Part shown: piece by piece, positions 9,056 to 17,145 of the stretch
Position numbering within the stretch: position 1 is the stretch's first letter
Layout: every line of letters starts with the position of its first letter
DNA from: Streptococcus sp. S784/96/1
GTDB lineage: Bacteria > Bacillota > Bacilli > Lactobacillales > Streptococcaceae
Assembly: GCF_902729355.1 (NCBI RefSeq)
Contig: NZ_CACVCC010000017.1
Location: 1-53,561, forward strand
Length of the DNA stretch: 53,561 bases
Direction of reading: 5' to 3'
Notes under the pieces: generated by a model
What the model was told of the DNA's origin: nothing
The model's input: only the letters and a program-made list of their open reading frames with translations
Databases searched by the model: none
Made by a program: the position numbers and the translations under genes

Positions 9056-9616
9056 ATGTCTCAAAAAATTACCCCACTCGTTGAAGCAGCTATTTTTGCT
9101 GCTCTTGCTATGGTTCTATCCCTTATTCCAGATTTTGCAGAATGGTTTACCCCCTCATTTGGTGCCATTCCACTAGTTCTTTTCTCTCTACGTAGAGGAG
9201 CAAAATATGGTGTCCTGGCTGGATTGATTTGGGGATTATTGCATTTTCCTTTAGGTAAAGTATATTACCTTAGTCTTTCTCAAGTGGGTATTGAATACAT
9301 TCTTGCCTTTTCTTGCATGGGATTGGCTGGTGTCATGACAGGATCTTTGCAAAAGTCACTTAAAGCCTCTAAAAAGGCTATTGCTCTCACTTTTGCCTTA
9401 TTAGGTGCCACTTTAGCAACTCTTGCACGCTATATCTGGCATTACATTGCTGGTGTTATTTTTTGGGGTTCCTATGCCCCTAAGGGTGTATCTGCCGAGT
9501 GGTATTCTTTTACGGTAAATGGCACAGCTGGCATTTTAACACTTGGTTTTGTCATCATTGTCATTACAATTTTGCTAAATACCCAACCCAAATTTTTCCA
9601 ACCGCACACCAAATAA
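9056..9616 (+). CDS. thiT: Thiamine-binding S component of an ECF transporter
   Basis: A 186-residue integral membrane protein with about six helices, matching ThiT: EWFTPSFGAIPLVLFSLRRG, then GLIWGLLHFPLG and a C-terminal AEWYSFTVNGTAGI. ThiT captures extracellular thiamine and docks onto the shared EcfA-A'-T energy module, which is encoded elsewhere. The start is ATG 9056, with AAAGGAG (9044-9050) just upstream. That ribosome site lies inside the riboswitch stem, so translation is tied to TPP levels. The only upstream in-frame start candidates lie inside the riboswitch. Confidence 0.95.
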   Translation: MSQKITPLVEAAIFAALAMVLSLIPDFAEWFTPSFGAIPLVLFSLRRGAKYGVLAGLIWGLLHFPLGKVYYLSLSQVGIEYILAFSCMGLAGVMTGSLQKSLKASKKAIALTFALLGATLATLARYIWHYIAGVIFWGSYAPKGVSAEWYSFTVNGTAGILTLGFVIIVITILLNTQPKFFQPHTK

Positions 9617-9620
9617 GTTT

Positions 9621-9649
9621 CTGACAAATAATAGACAAAATGGTATAAT
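9621..9649 (+). promoter_or_regulatory. Promoter of the YbaK/EbsC gene
   Basis: CTGACA (9621-9626), a 17-nt spacer and TATAAT (9644-9649), 42 nt before the start codon. Confidence 0.75.
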
Positions 9650-9690
9650 AGTTTTATTATACTGTTTTTATATACAAGGAGATGGTAGAA

Positions 9691-10170
9691 ATGGCTAAAA
9701 AAGCCAAACTCAAAAAGACGCTAGTTGATCAGATTTTGGACAAAGCAAAGATAGCACATGACAGCTTCGATTTCAATGGGTTAGATGGGGACTTGCCAGA
9801 CGGAATTAATCGCTCTGCTATTTTCAAAACACTAGCCCTAATCGGAGATAAGACTGGTCCTCTTATTGGAATTCTTCCTATTACCGAGCACCTATCCGAA
9901 AAAAAATTGGCTAAAATCTCTGGTAATAAGAAAGTATCTATGATTCCTCAAAAAGACTTGCAGAAAACGACGGGATACGTCCACGGAGCAAATAATCCTG
10001 TGGGTATTCGTCAAAAACACCACTTCCCAATTTATATTGACCAAGTAGCTCTAGAAATGGGGAAAATGATTGTGTCTGCTGGTGAAATCGGACGATCCAT
10101 TCAGATTGAGAGTCAAGTACTTGCTGATTTTGTAGGTGCTAGTTTTGTGGATATTAAAGAGGAGTTATGA
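9691..10170 (+). CDS. YbaK/EbsC family aminoacyl-tRNA deacylase (Cys-tRNA(Pro) deacylase)
   Basis: A 159-residue protein of the YbaK/ProX editing family, which removes wrongly attached amino acids (chiefly Cys from tRNA-Pro) in trans. Family features are KTLALIGDK, the conserved lysine region KLAKISGNKKVSMIPQKDL, GYVHGANNPVGIRQKH and a C-terminal SAGEIGRSIQI. The start is taken at 9691 because AAGGAG (9676-9681) is 9 nt upstream. An in-frame ATG at 9682 touches that site and is unlikely. A second ATG overlaps the stop (10167) with GAGGAG before it, but its frame is broken after ten codons. Confidence 0.9.
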   Translation: MAKKAKLKKTLVDQILDKAKIAHDSFDFNGLDGDLPDGINRSAIFKTLALIGDKTGPLIGILPITEHLSEKKLAKISGNKKVSMIPQKDLQKTTGYVHGANNPVGIRQKHHFPIYIDQVALEMGKMIVSAGEIGRSIQIESQVLADFVGASFVDIKEEL

Positions 10171-10497
10171 AATTCATTGGTACTAGTTGGTCTTTGTGAT
10201 TATCATAATCCTTTGCACCACATTCATCAATATCTCCGTTACGTGGTAATGCCTCACAATTATACAATGTAGTCTCTCTTCACTCAGCAATTAATAGCGA
10301 TACGCTTGAATCTAAACTAAGTTTAGATTCAAGCTTTTAGACTAGATGTTTCCGATCTTCATAATAGTCCAACACTGTTTCTTTGTGTAACTATTATTGA
10401 TATCCCACTAGCAATACAATCATTCAAATCCGCTATGCTCTGCCATCTCTCTTAATATTGACATAGAAAAACATTAGATTTGGAGTAAAATACGAAA
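10171..10497 (+). other. Intergenic region with a possible gene remnant
   Basis: A coupled start (ATG 10167, GAGGAG upstream) begins MKFIGTSWSL and then stops. One frame shift away, a further 25 or so codons up to about 10270 look protein-like, but no family is recognised. It may be the 5' scrap of a former downstream gene. A strong terminator follows at 10304. From 10340 to 10497 nothing clear is seen except TTGACA (10458-10463), whose distance to the later TAAAAT is too long (22 nt) for a normal promoter. Confidence 0.3.
10304..10338 (+). terminator. Strong intrinsic terminator
   Basis: A perfect 14-bp inverted repeat GCTTGAATCTAAAC / GTTTAGATTCAAGC with a 3-nt loop, followed by TTTT. Confidence 0.85.
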
Positions 10498-11145
10498 ATG
10501 AAACTTTATTTTGTCCGTCACGGAAAAACAGAATGGAATTTAGAAGGTCGTTTCCAAGGTGCAAATGCCGACTCACCTCTTTTACCCGAAGCATTAGAAG
10601 ACATTGCGGAACTAGGAGAGTATCTGTCTGATATCAATTTTGATAAAGTCTATTCAAGTGACCAGAAGCGTGCTATTGATACTGCTCAGCTTCTAATTGA
10701 TAAACACAACAATGATTTAACACTTGAAACTACCGAAAGCCTTCGTGAATGGAACTTAGGTATCTTGGAAAACAAAAAAATCAGTAATATGGAAGCTATC
10801 TATCCAAAGCAGATGTATGCTTTCCGTCATAATTTAGCACAATTCAACGCAACACAGTTCAAAGCCGAATCTGTTTTTCAAGTCACTCACCGCATCTCTG
10901 ATTTTGTCAAAAGTTTAAAAGATAATGATATTGAGAATGTTCTGATTATCGGACACGGCGCTAGTCTAACCGCTGCTGTACGCCATTTACTGGGCTTCTC
11001 ATCTGCTCAACTCCGTCGTGCAGGTGGTCTTGAAAACGCTAGTGTGACTATTTTAGAAACAGAAGATTTTAACCATTTTGATCTTGTAACTTGGAACGAT
11101 AAAGAATACCTAAATCGAAAAAAGCAATTTAAAGTCGTCTCATAA
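10498..11145 (+). CDS. Histidine phosphatase (phosphoglycerate mutase-like) family protein
   Basis: A 215-residue protein of the histidine phosphatase branch 1. The catalytic RHG is residues 7-9 (FVRHGKTEWN), the proton donor region is LREWNLG and the second catalytic histidine is in IIGHGAS (about 152). It is likely a cofactor-independent phosphatase (GpmB-like) rather than the glycolytic mutase; the substrate is unknown. GGAG at 10482-10485 is 12 nt before the ATG, which is long. A TAAAAT at 10486-10491 directly in front of the start would make the mRNA leaderless, and the two readings compete. A terminator follows. Confidence 0.88.
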   Translation: MKLYFVRHGKTEWNLEGRFQGANADSPLLPEALEDIAELGEYLSDINFDKVYSSDQKRAIDTAQLLIDKHNNDLTLETTESLREWNLGILENKKISNMEAIYPKQMYAFRHNLAQFNATQFKAESVFQVTHRISDFVKSLKDNDIENVLIIGHGASLTAAVRHLLGFSSAQLRRAGGLENASVTILETEDFNHFDLVTWNDKEYLNRKKQFKVVS

Positions 11146-11157
11146 TAAATGGAAAAG

Positions 11158-11201
11158 CAAAGAAAGCTATTAGCTCAAAGCGAGTGACTTTCTTTGTTTT
11201 T
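11158..11201 (+). terminator. Terminator of the histidine phosphatase gene
   Basis: The inverted repeat CAAAGAAAG (11158-11166) / CTTTCTTTG (11188-11196) is followed by TTTTT. The pseudogene sequence starts at its last bases. Confidence 0.75.
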
Positions 11202-12740
11202 CTACTATTTAAAACCTAATAGCAAACGAAAAAAACGAAAAAACATCTACAACAAAGAAGAGATTGCTAGACAAGTTGCTCTGGGCACAAAAGAGTCCAA
11301 AGAAAAATCTCGTCATCTCACACAACAAGAAAAAATGTCCATTATCAAAGCTAAACAAGAAAGATGTTATACGACTGATGATGGTTATTTTTTTGCCCCA
11401 ACAGATATCATTGGAGATTTTACTGAAGCATATTTAGTACCTCATGGTAATCATTTCCACTATATACCTAAAAAAGATCTATCTCCTCGTGAACTAGCAA
11501 AAGTACAGCAATATTGAAATTAAAAGAATGGAAAAATAATGTTTCAGAAAATACTTCTGTACTGGGCACCTAACTGCTATACACTATCAGTTATAGGAAA
11601 AACAGGCCATACCACCATCTTCAATAACCAAACCTTTATTCAATCCAAATAATGACTTTGACAATAAATCATTTGATGAACTTTTATCTCAATGACATCA
11701 TTTAGATAAAAAGTATCGCCATGTAGAGGAAGATGACGTGATTTTTGAACCAAATCAAGTGACATGAGTCAATTCATTCGGGCATATTATCCCCCTTGGC
11801 GACCATTTGCACATTATCCCACAAAAACCATTATCTGAACAAGTTACCCTAGCAAATAGATTCTTAACAGATCAGCGTCAGGCTACAGCCCTATTTCTGA
11901 AAAATTATTCTTAATAAATCCCCCTCAACTGATAAGAGTCATCATTTTCTCGGTCATACTACTGCTGCTTGTGGAAAAGGCTTGGGTGGCAAAGCTTAGG
12001 ATACTAGCGATCATTATATATTCAGTAAAGATTCCATTATATCTGTTAATAAATTTGGTCTCACAACAAAACACAAAGACCACTATCACTATATTGTCTT
12101 TGGAGAATTAGAGCAATCAGAACCAAATCAAGCGGTCGATTCGCTTACTACTCATCATCAACTTAACAGTCTAAAAGCTGTCTTTGACAAAAATCCAACT
12201 GGTGAAGCTCCGCTATTTGATGCCAAAAAAATCACTAAAAATATACTAATAACGATAAAATCGGTCATATCATCACTCATGACACTAAATATTACTTCTA
12301 CAGTCACAACGAACTTGAGCTTACACAAATTGCCTTTGCTGAACAAGAGTTGATGTTGCAAGATAGGGGTCATTATCAATATGACATTTCATCATCCTAG
12401 GACAAACACATGAAACAGATATTTCCTAATTATAATACAGTTTAGAGTAGGTACTCTCAATGTTTTTCCTATAGCAAAACAGCTAAATAATAAAGCATCC
12501 GAAGATTGTAATACAAAAAGCTTTGTTTTCTTGCTAACAATCTTTCATGCGATTGTCCTGTCACCATCCGATATTGAACCAAAACTTGCATTAGCTGTCT
12601 CTAGTTTGCTGGGAGTACTACTTATGATACTAGCAGTTCTTTTTGTCAGTCCTCATATCGACCATATCCACGTTGTACCACACTCTTGATTAACTTCTGA
12701 ACAAATTGTTATAATCAAATATGTTATGTTTTAAATTGAT
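11197..12740 (+). pseudogene. Decayed streptococcal histidine-triad (Pht/Sht/HtpA-type) surface protein
   Basis: Successive frames match the family in order. They read FYYLKPNSKRK, then DGYFFAPTDII and VPHGNHFHYIPKKDLS (11200-11517), then YRHVEEDDVIFEPNQV and a degenerate LGDHLHIIP (11710-11880). KHKDHYHYIVFGELEQ (about 12070-12115), LTQIAFAEQELMLQDRG (about 12320) and SPHIDHIHVVPHS (about 12640-12690) follow. These proteins bind zinc through HxxHxH triads at the cell surface. The signal peptide and first triad are missing, at least four stops or frameshifts interrupt the rest, and the 3' end runs into an IS scrap. No functional product is possible. Confidence 0.85.
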
Positions 12741-12744
12741 ACTT

Positions 12745-12870
12745 ATATCTATTTTTATAACGAACGATCTCAAGAGAAGCACAACAGCCTTGCCCTCTTT
12801 AAATGAGGAACAAGGCTGTTGTTAAACTGTTATTTTTTCATTTTCTGCTTGACAAAGAACAATTCAGTAT
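12745..12870 (+). mobile_element. 3'-end scrap of an IS3-type element (copy 1)
   Basis: About 125 bp match the right part of the mini-IS at 25954-26360. They share the start TCTATTTTTA, a strong hairpin and a TTGACA-containing tail. In frame it gives the degraded OrfB C-terminus (NERSQEKHN). Only the right end is present. Confidence 0.65.
12783..12820 (-). terminator. IS-derived hairpin at the 3' end of the ABC importer operon
   Basis: The 10-bp stem AACAGCCTTG / CAAGGCTGTT has an inner CTC/GAG pairing. It lies 78 nt past the stop of the solute-binding protein. The second copy (26280-26318) has the paired change A-T to G-C at stem position 4, so pairing is kept. On the minus strand the T tract is weak. 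Confidence 0.5.
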
Positions 12871-12897
12871 GTTTAATTTTCGGAGTTTTTTTTACTA

Positions 12898-13746
12898 CTA
12901 TCTGCCTTTAACAGATTCCGTAGCAGTGTCCTCACCAAACCATTTTTCTGAAATGTCTTGATATTTACCTTCTTTATAAAGCTCTGTAAAGCCTGCATTG
13001 ATTTTTTCAACCAATGTTTTATCTTTCTTACGAGCACCTACACCAAAATCACCAACTTTTAATCCCGATGAGAAGACTTTATAGTTTTCTAATTGATTAG
13101 CTTGCTTTAAATAATAATTAGCATAAACGTTATCAACTAACAAAGCATCAATACGACCATTCTCTAAATCCAAAAAAGCTTGAGTAAAGGTGTCATAAAG
13201 CACTGCATCATTATCTTTAACGATATCTTGGAGAACCTCTGGCTTATTAACAAATTCATCATAGCCAGATGAACCAGCTTGAACACCTAAAACCTTTCCT
13301 TCCATATCAGGCGTTTTTGTAATTCCAGAATCTTTTTTGGTTACTAATACCTGCTCGCTAAGCATGTAAGGATTGGTAAAGAGAACTTTCTTTGCGCGTT
13401 CTTCAGACATCGTATACCCATTCCAGATAAGGTCGATATTGCCACTATTAAGCTCATTTTCTTTCATTTCCCAACTAATTGGTTGCCACTTAACTTCAAT
13501 ATCGTATTTTTCAAAAACAGCATTGGCAAGATCAATGTCAAAACCAGTATTTTCACCTTTATCGTCTTCAAATCCCATCGGTACAAATGTATTATCAAAA
13601 CCAATGGTAATAAACTTATCAGCAACATACTTCTCCCACTTGTCTCCGTCCGTTGCTGATTTAATATCCTTTGTTCCAGTACATGCAACCATTACTAAAG
13701 CTGTTGAGACTGCTACAAAACTTGTGATAACTTTATTCAATTTCAT
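12898..13746 (-). CDS. Amino acid ABC transporter, substrate-binding lipoprotein
   Basis: A 282-residue family 3 solute-binding protein. It starts MKLNKVITSF and has a lipobox ending VMVAC, so Cys22 would be lipidated and hold the protein on the outer membrane face. Family features are ITIGFDNTFVPMGFEDDKGENTG-like (G-FDIDLA), ERAKKVLFTNPY and GVQAGSSGYD. Polar amino acids such as cystine or glutamine are the usual ligands, and the exact ligand is not certain. The start at 13746 is required for the signal peptide. It is the last gene of a permease-ATPase-binding protein operon. Confidence 0.92.
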   Translation of the reverse strand: MKLNKVITSFVAVSTALVMVACTGTKDIKSATDGDKWEKYVADKFITIGFDNTFVPMGFEDDKGENTGFDIDLANAVFEKYDIEVKWQPISWEMKENELNSGNIDLIWNGYTMSEERAKKVLFTNPYMLSEQVLVTKKDSGITKTPDMEGKVLGVQAGSSGYDEFVNKPEVLQDIVKDNDAVLYDTFTQAFLDLENGRIDALLVDNVYANYYLKQANQLENYKVFSSGLKVGDFGVGARKKDKTLVEKINAGFTELYKEGKYQDISEKWFGEDTATESVKGR

Positions 13747-13850
13747 AATATGATACCCAAAATCTAAGTTTCTATACACAGAAGTCTTAAATGTTGTCCT
13801 TTCTAACTCTAATATCCTCTAACATTCCCCGTAAAGCGACTGTTATCGCA

Positions 13851-14480
13851 CTACTTAGGATTAACTCTTAACATATAATCCGAAATCGTTTCTGCAAAAG
13901 CTAAATCATGGGTCACAACAATTTGTGTCATTCCTGCTTCACGATTCTGTAAAATTAATTTTTCGACTTCTTCACGAAGTTCTGGATCAAGAGCTGATGT
14001 CGGCTCATCATACCCTATAATTTCTGGATCAATCATCATAGCCCTAGCTAAGGCTACGCGCTGTTTCTGACCTCCAGATAAGGAATGTGGATAAGCTTTT
14101 GCATGCTCCTGTAATCCTAAACGTTCCAATAGTTGATGAGCTTTTTGCTCTGCTTTTTCCCGAGAAACTCCCATTGTTTTAACTGGAGATAGTGTCATAT
14201 TTTCTAGGACACTAAGATGTGGAAAGAGTTGAAAATCTTGGAACACAAAACCTAGTAAATTTAAAGTTTCAAGATGATCAATAGCGACGGACTTACCATT
14301 ATAAATAATCTCTCCCGAATCTATACTTTCAAGCCCTGCTAACATGCGAAGAAGTGTTGTTTTCCCACCGCCAGACGGTCCAACAAGTGAAAGAACCTTA
14401 CCATTCTCTATCGTAAGATTAAAACGATCAAATATTTTTTTTGTCCCAAAACTTTTTGAAATATTTTTTAATTCAAGCAT
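13851..14480 (-). CDS. Amino acid ABC transporter, ATP-binding protein
   Basis: A 209-residue ABC ATPase of the GlnQ/polar amino acid type. Walker A is GPSGGGKT (34-41), a Q-loop sits in VFQDFQLF, the signature is LSGGQKQRVALARA (about 133-146) and Walker B is IIGYDEP (about 153-159). The usual aspartate-rich Walker B core is IGYDEPTSALD, with tyrosine where many members have phenylalanine. The H-loop is VVTHDLAFA. It starts 10 nt after the permease stop with AGGAGGTG upstream. It lacks the longer C-terminal part of some relatives but is otherwise complete. Confidence 0.94.
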   Translation of the reverse strand: MLELKNISKSFGTKKIFDRFNLTIENGKVLSLVGPSGGGKTTLLRMLAGLESIDSGEIIYNGKSVAIDHLETLNLLGFVFQDFQLFPHLSVLENMTLSPVKTMGVSREKAEQKAHQLLERLGLQEHAKAYPHSLSGGQKQRVALARAMMIDPEIIGYDEPTSALDPELREEVEKLILQNREAGMTQIVVTHDLAFAETISDYMLRVNPK

Positions 14481-14490
14481 CTTTCACCTC

Positions 14491-15132
14491 CTATTTGTAA
14501 TAGCCAAAATATTTTTCAGCCTGTTTAGACAAGAGGGTCGCAAATCCAACCATAATGAGGTAAATAGCTCCTGCATAAAACATAGGCATGAGACTTGCTT
14601 CACGGTTAGTCGCTGTCTGACTGACGCGAAAAAGCTCCGTAATTCCGACAACATGAACCAAAGAAGTATCTTTTACCAGGGTAATCACTTCATTAAAAAC
14701 ACTTGGCAATACAACCTTAGTTACTTGAGGTAAAATGATATAACGAACTGTCTGGAAAGAATTTAATTTTAAAACCTTAGCTGCCTCATACTGACCTTTT
14801 GGAATAGAAGCAATTCCTCCTCGGAAAATTTCAGCAAAATAAGCTGCATAATTAACTATAAATGCCACAATCGCAGAAGGTACCCTATCTAATTTGATTC
14901 CAATATTTGGTAGAACAAAAAAGAAAAAAATTAGCTGTAAAAGTAGTGGTGTTCCACGTATAATCCAAATGTATAGATGGAGGAACCACTCCAAAGGTTT
15001 AAACTTAATTTGCATTAAAAATGCGACAATGATTCCCAAAGGAATCGACAACACTAAGACGATAACAAAGATTTGTAAGGTAACCTGAGCACCTTCCCAA
15101 AGTCTTGGTAAGAGCGTCAAAAAATCGGACAT
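14491..15132 (-). CDS. Amino acid ABC transporter, permease
   Basis: A 213-residue HisM/GlnP-type permease with about five membrane helices. It has the EAA-like ATPase contact loop (YEAAKVLKLNSFQTVRYIILP) and the typical IIRGTPLLLQL. The start is ATG 15132 with AAGGAGG 6 nt upstream; the in-frame start at 15147 would sit upstream of that site. A 15-nt palindrome, AGTCTATTATAGACT (15218-15232), about 85 bp upstream is a possible operator or small terminator. It is the first gene of the importer operon. Confidence 0.93.
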   Translation of the reverse strand: MSDFLTLLPRLWEGAQVTLQIFVIVLVLSIPLGIIVAFLMQIKFKPLEWFLHLYIWIIRGTPLLLQLIFFFFVLPNIGIKLDRVPSAIVAFIVNYAAYFAEIFRGGIASIPKGQYEAAKVLKLNSFQTVRYIILPQVTKVVLPSVFNEVITLVKDTSLVHVVGITELFRVSQTATNREASLMPMFYAGAIYLIMVGFATLLSKQAEKYFGYYK

Positions 15133-15333
15133 GGTTTCCTCCTTCATTTAAAATAATCTATACAACTTTTCTCATCGTGGGATTTATTTTTATACCAACA
15201 ACAAGAAAATTATATAGAGTCTATTATAGACTTTTTTACCAATTTTGAGAAGTATTTTTCGGTAAAATATGAAAAAACTTGGCGAACTAAGGATATGTTT
15301 TTACAATTTATTAACAAACTTCGAATCTTTTCT

Positions 15334-16149
15334 TTAATTATCTCCTCGATACTCATGAACGTAGTCAAGGAAAAACTGATTGACACTTGGATTATATACA
15401 AATACAAAGTATTTTCCTTCACTAGCTGAACTTTTATAGGTTACCGAAGCAGACGAAAGGTTATTATGATTTGAGAACTTATAGTAAGTCGGCGGGCCAA
15501 ATAAATCAACAACTTCTTGCAGAGTTGATAAATCAGCAATACTTGCTATACTCTCCTTATCACGTTTATAGATTTTAAGCTTACTCACTTGCTCGTCAGA
15601 AATTAGTAGGTAATCATTCTCTTCTCTTGTGGAAAATTCATCACTGGAAGCATTATCATAATAATAATCAATACCAGATAAATCATAGTCTTCCTTACCA
15701 TATGATATCCTAAATATCACTTTATAAACGGACTCCCCTTTAAAATCCTTAGCCTTATATTTTAACACGACTGAATTGTCATTTGGAACCGAGACTTCAT
15801 CTGCCTTACCATAAGTTTTTAAAAAATCATATAAGCTAACCTCTTCATTATTCAGACCCGTTTCCATATTTAAAAATTCTTTAAAAGTAAAGGCTTGATG
15901 TTTTCCTTCTAAATCAATGAGATCCTCTGCCATATATTTTCTACTAAAGGTTTGTAATATTGGTTCCTCAGCTATCCCCTTACCACTACCATACCAATAA
16001 CCTCCACATAAGCAGATTAAACACAGAAGAAAGAATACTCCTTTCTTCATCCAGAAATGTTTACGTAATACCTGAACTTCTGTAAGATAAGCATCTAAAT
16101 CAGGAATTAATTCTTGAAAACCAGAAGATAACTTATTGTTATTTTTCAA
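15334..16149 (-). CDS. Membrane-anchored protein of unknown function with two BamE/BLIP-like motifs
   Basis: A 271-residue protein that I do not recognise by name. A short cytoplasmic N-terminus is followed by one membrane helix (about 36-54: GVFFLLCLICLCGGYWYG) and a polar extracellular part. Two segments, SLYDFLKTYGKADEVS (about 105-120) and TLQEVVDLFGPPTYYK (about 208-223), have the helix-turn pattern of BamE/BLIP/SmpA-type domains, which often bind proteins. That resemblance is by eye only. There are no catalytic motifs. It stands alone between the ABC importer and the PhnA-like gene, about 200 bp upstream of the importer operon on the same strand. Confidence 0.75.
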   Translation of the reverse strand: MKNNNKLSSGFQELIPDLDAYLTEVQVLRKHFWMKKGVFFLLCLICLCGGYWYGSGKGIAEEPILQTFSRKYMAEDLIDLEGKHQAFTFKEFLNMETGLNNEEVSLYDFLKTYGKADEVSVPNDNSVVLKYKAKDFKGESVYKVIFRISYGKEDYDLSGIDYYYDNASSDEFSTREENDYLLISDEQVSKLKIYKRDKESIASIADLSTLQEVVDLFGPPTYYKFSNHNNLSSASVTYKSSASEGKYFVFVYNPSVNQFFLDYVHEYRGDN

Positions 16150-16527
16150 ATTCCTACTCCTTTTATAGGCGCTACGACTATACTAATGATTTTTAACATA
16201 ACTTAATTAAATCAAGATTAAACCATCATTAATGCTCTTTAAACATCGAAAAACCCAAGAAAGATGATAATCATAGTCTGCTGAGAGGTCTTATAACCTC
16301 TCACTCCGATATGAAAGCGAGAGTGGAAGCAAACCTTAGGACATCCTCAACTTCTTGCTTAACTCGTTCACTCCGAGTATAATAATATAAGCAAAAACTC
16401 TCTATTATAAATTATCTTAACATACTTAGAGCTAGATTAGCTACACCATTTTTTCAATTTCTCCTGTAGCCAAATGAGATAATCGGAAAAAATAGAAAGC
16501 TAGGAAATTATCCCCAGCCTCTTTAAA
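16150..16527. other. Intergenic region with small inverted repeats
   Basis: No gene is supported. The repeat GAGAGGT / ACCTCTC (16283-16302) could be a terminator for the PhnA-like gene. Two similar phrases containing TCACTCCGA (near 16300 and 16368) suggest a decayed repeat. Short frames here are broken by stops. Confidence 0.4.
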
Positions 16528-16857
16528 TTATAGCTTTTTAACAAACTCTGATTTTAGTTTCATAGCCCCAAAACCATCGACCTTGCAATCAATGTTATGG
16601 TCACCTTCTACCAAGCGAATATTTTTAACGCGTGTTCCTTGCTTGATATCTTTAGGGGCGCCTTTAACTTTAAGGTCTTTAATAACCGTCACAGTGTCTC
16701 CATCTGACAAACGTGTCCCGTTACTATCTAAAACAACAAGGCCATCTTCTTCACGCTCGTTTGGATCCCACTCATACGCACATTCTGGACATACTAAAAG
16801 TATGCCATCTTCATAAACATATTCAGAGTTACATTTTGGGCAATTTGGTAAATTCAT
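16528..16857 (-). CDS. PhnA-like zinc-ribbon protein
   Basis: A 109-residue protein with an N-terminal four-cysteine zinc ribbon (C6, C9, C23, C26: NCPKCN and VCPECAYEW). A PhnA C-terminal domain follows with the pattern [23 protein letters not shown]. The name is historical: there is no good evidence that these proteins act in phosphonate use, and their true role is unknown. ATG 16857 has AAGGAGGTA upstream, which decides it over the in-frame start at 16872. A good promoter lies 29 nt upstream of the ATG. The gene is probably monocistronic. Confidence 0.9.
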   Translation of the reverse strand: MNLPNCPKCNSEYVYEDGILLVCPECAYEWDPNEREEDGLVVLDSNGTRLSDGDTVTVIKDLKVKGAPKDIKQGTRVKNIRLVEGDHNIDCKVDGFGAMKLKSEFVKKL

Positions 16858-16885
16858 TACTACCTCCTTCATCCTTACTGGATTT

Positions 16886-16914
16886 ATTTTACCTTAAATT
16901 AATAAAACTGACAA
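16886..16914 (-). promoter_or_regulatory. Promoter of the PhnA-like gene
   Basis: TTGTCA (16909-16914), a 17-nt spacer and TAAAAT (16886-16891). Confidence 0.7.
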
Positions 16915-16944
16915 GTCTCGCAAGAGAGTACCACACCGTATACG

Positions 16945-17145
16945 CATGAAAAAGCATGTAACTATTTTCTTCTGGCTACATGCTTTTTTAAATATTTTTG
17001 CATATTTACGCACATCCATTGGTCCCCCACTCATTTTCGCTCATATTATAGCCAAATTTTACAATAAAAAATATCATTTTTCATGAAAAATCGTCATTTG
17101 AACATAACATTTTCTTTATGTTTTTATCCTGAGACGGTGCTCGTA
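16945..17145. repeat. Dispersed intergenic repeat, copy A
   Basis: About 200 bp similar along its length to 30781-30965. It begins with a long hairpin (AAAAGCATGTA ... TACATGCTTTTTT), then CGCA-CATT-GG, TTTCGCT-ATATTATA, AAATTT and ATGAAAAAT blocks, and ends with a TTCTTTATG-like block. The stem can serve as a terminator in either direction. No open frame lies inside it. Confidence 0.65.

Noticed and set aside
9682..9690. Start of the YbaK/EbsC gene at ATG 9682
   Set aside because: It directly touches the AAGGAG ribosome site; ATG 9691 has the right spacing.
10486..10498. Leaderless start for the histidine phosphatase gene
   Set aside because: The TAAAAT has no suitable -35 and no TG extension, and GGAG at 10482-10485 could be a ribosome site, so it was left out of the leaderless set.
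16261..16400. tRNA or small RNA gene suggested by repeated TCACTCCGA phrases
   Set aside because: No cloverleaf, T-loop or anticodon arm could be built, and no promoter was seen.
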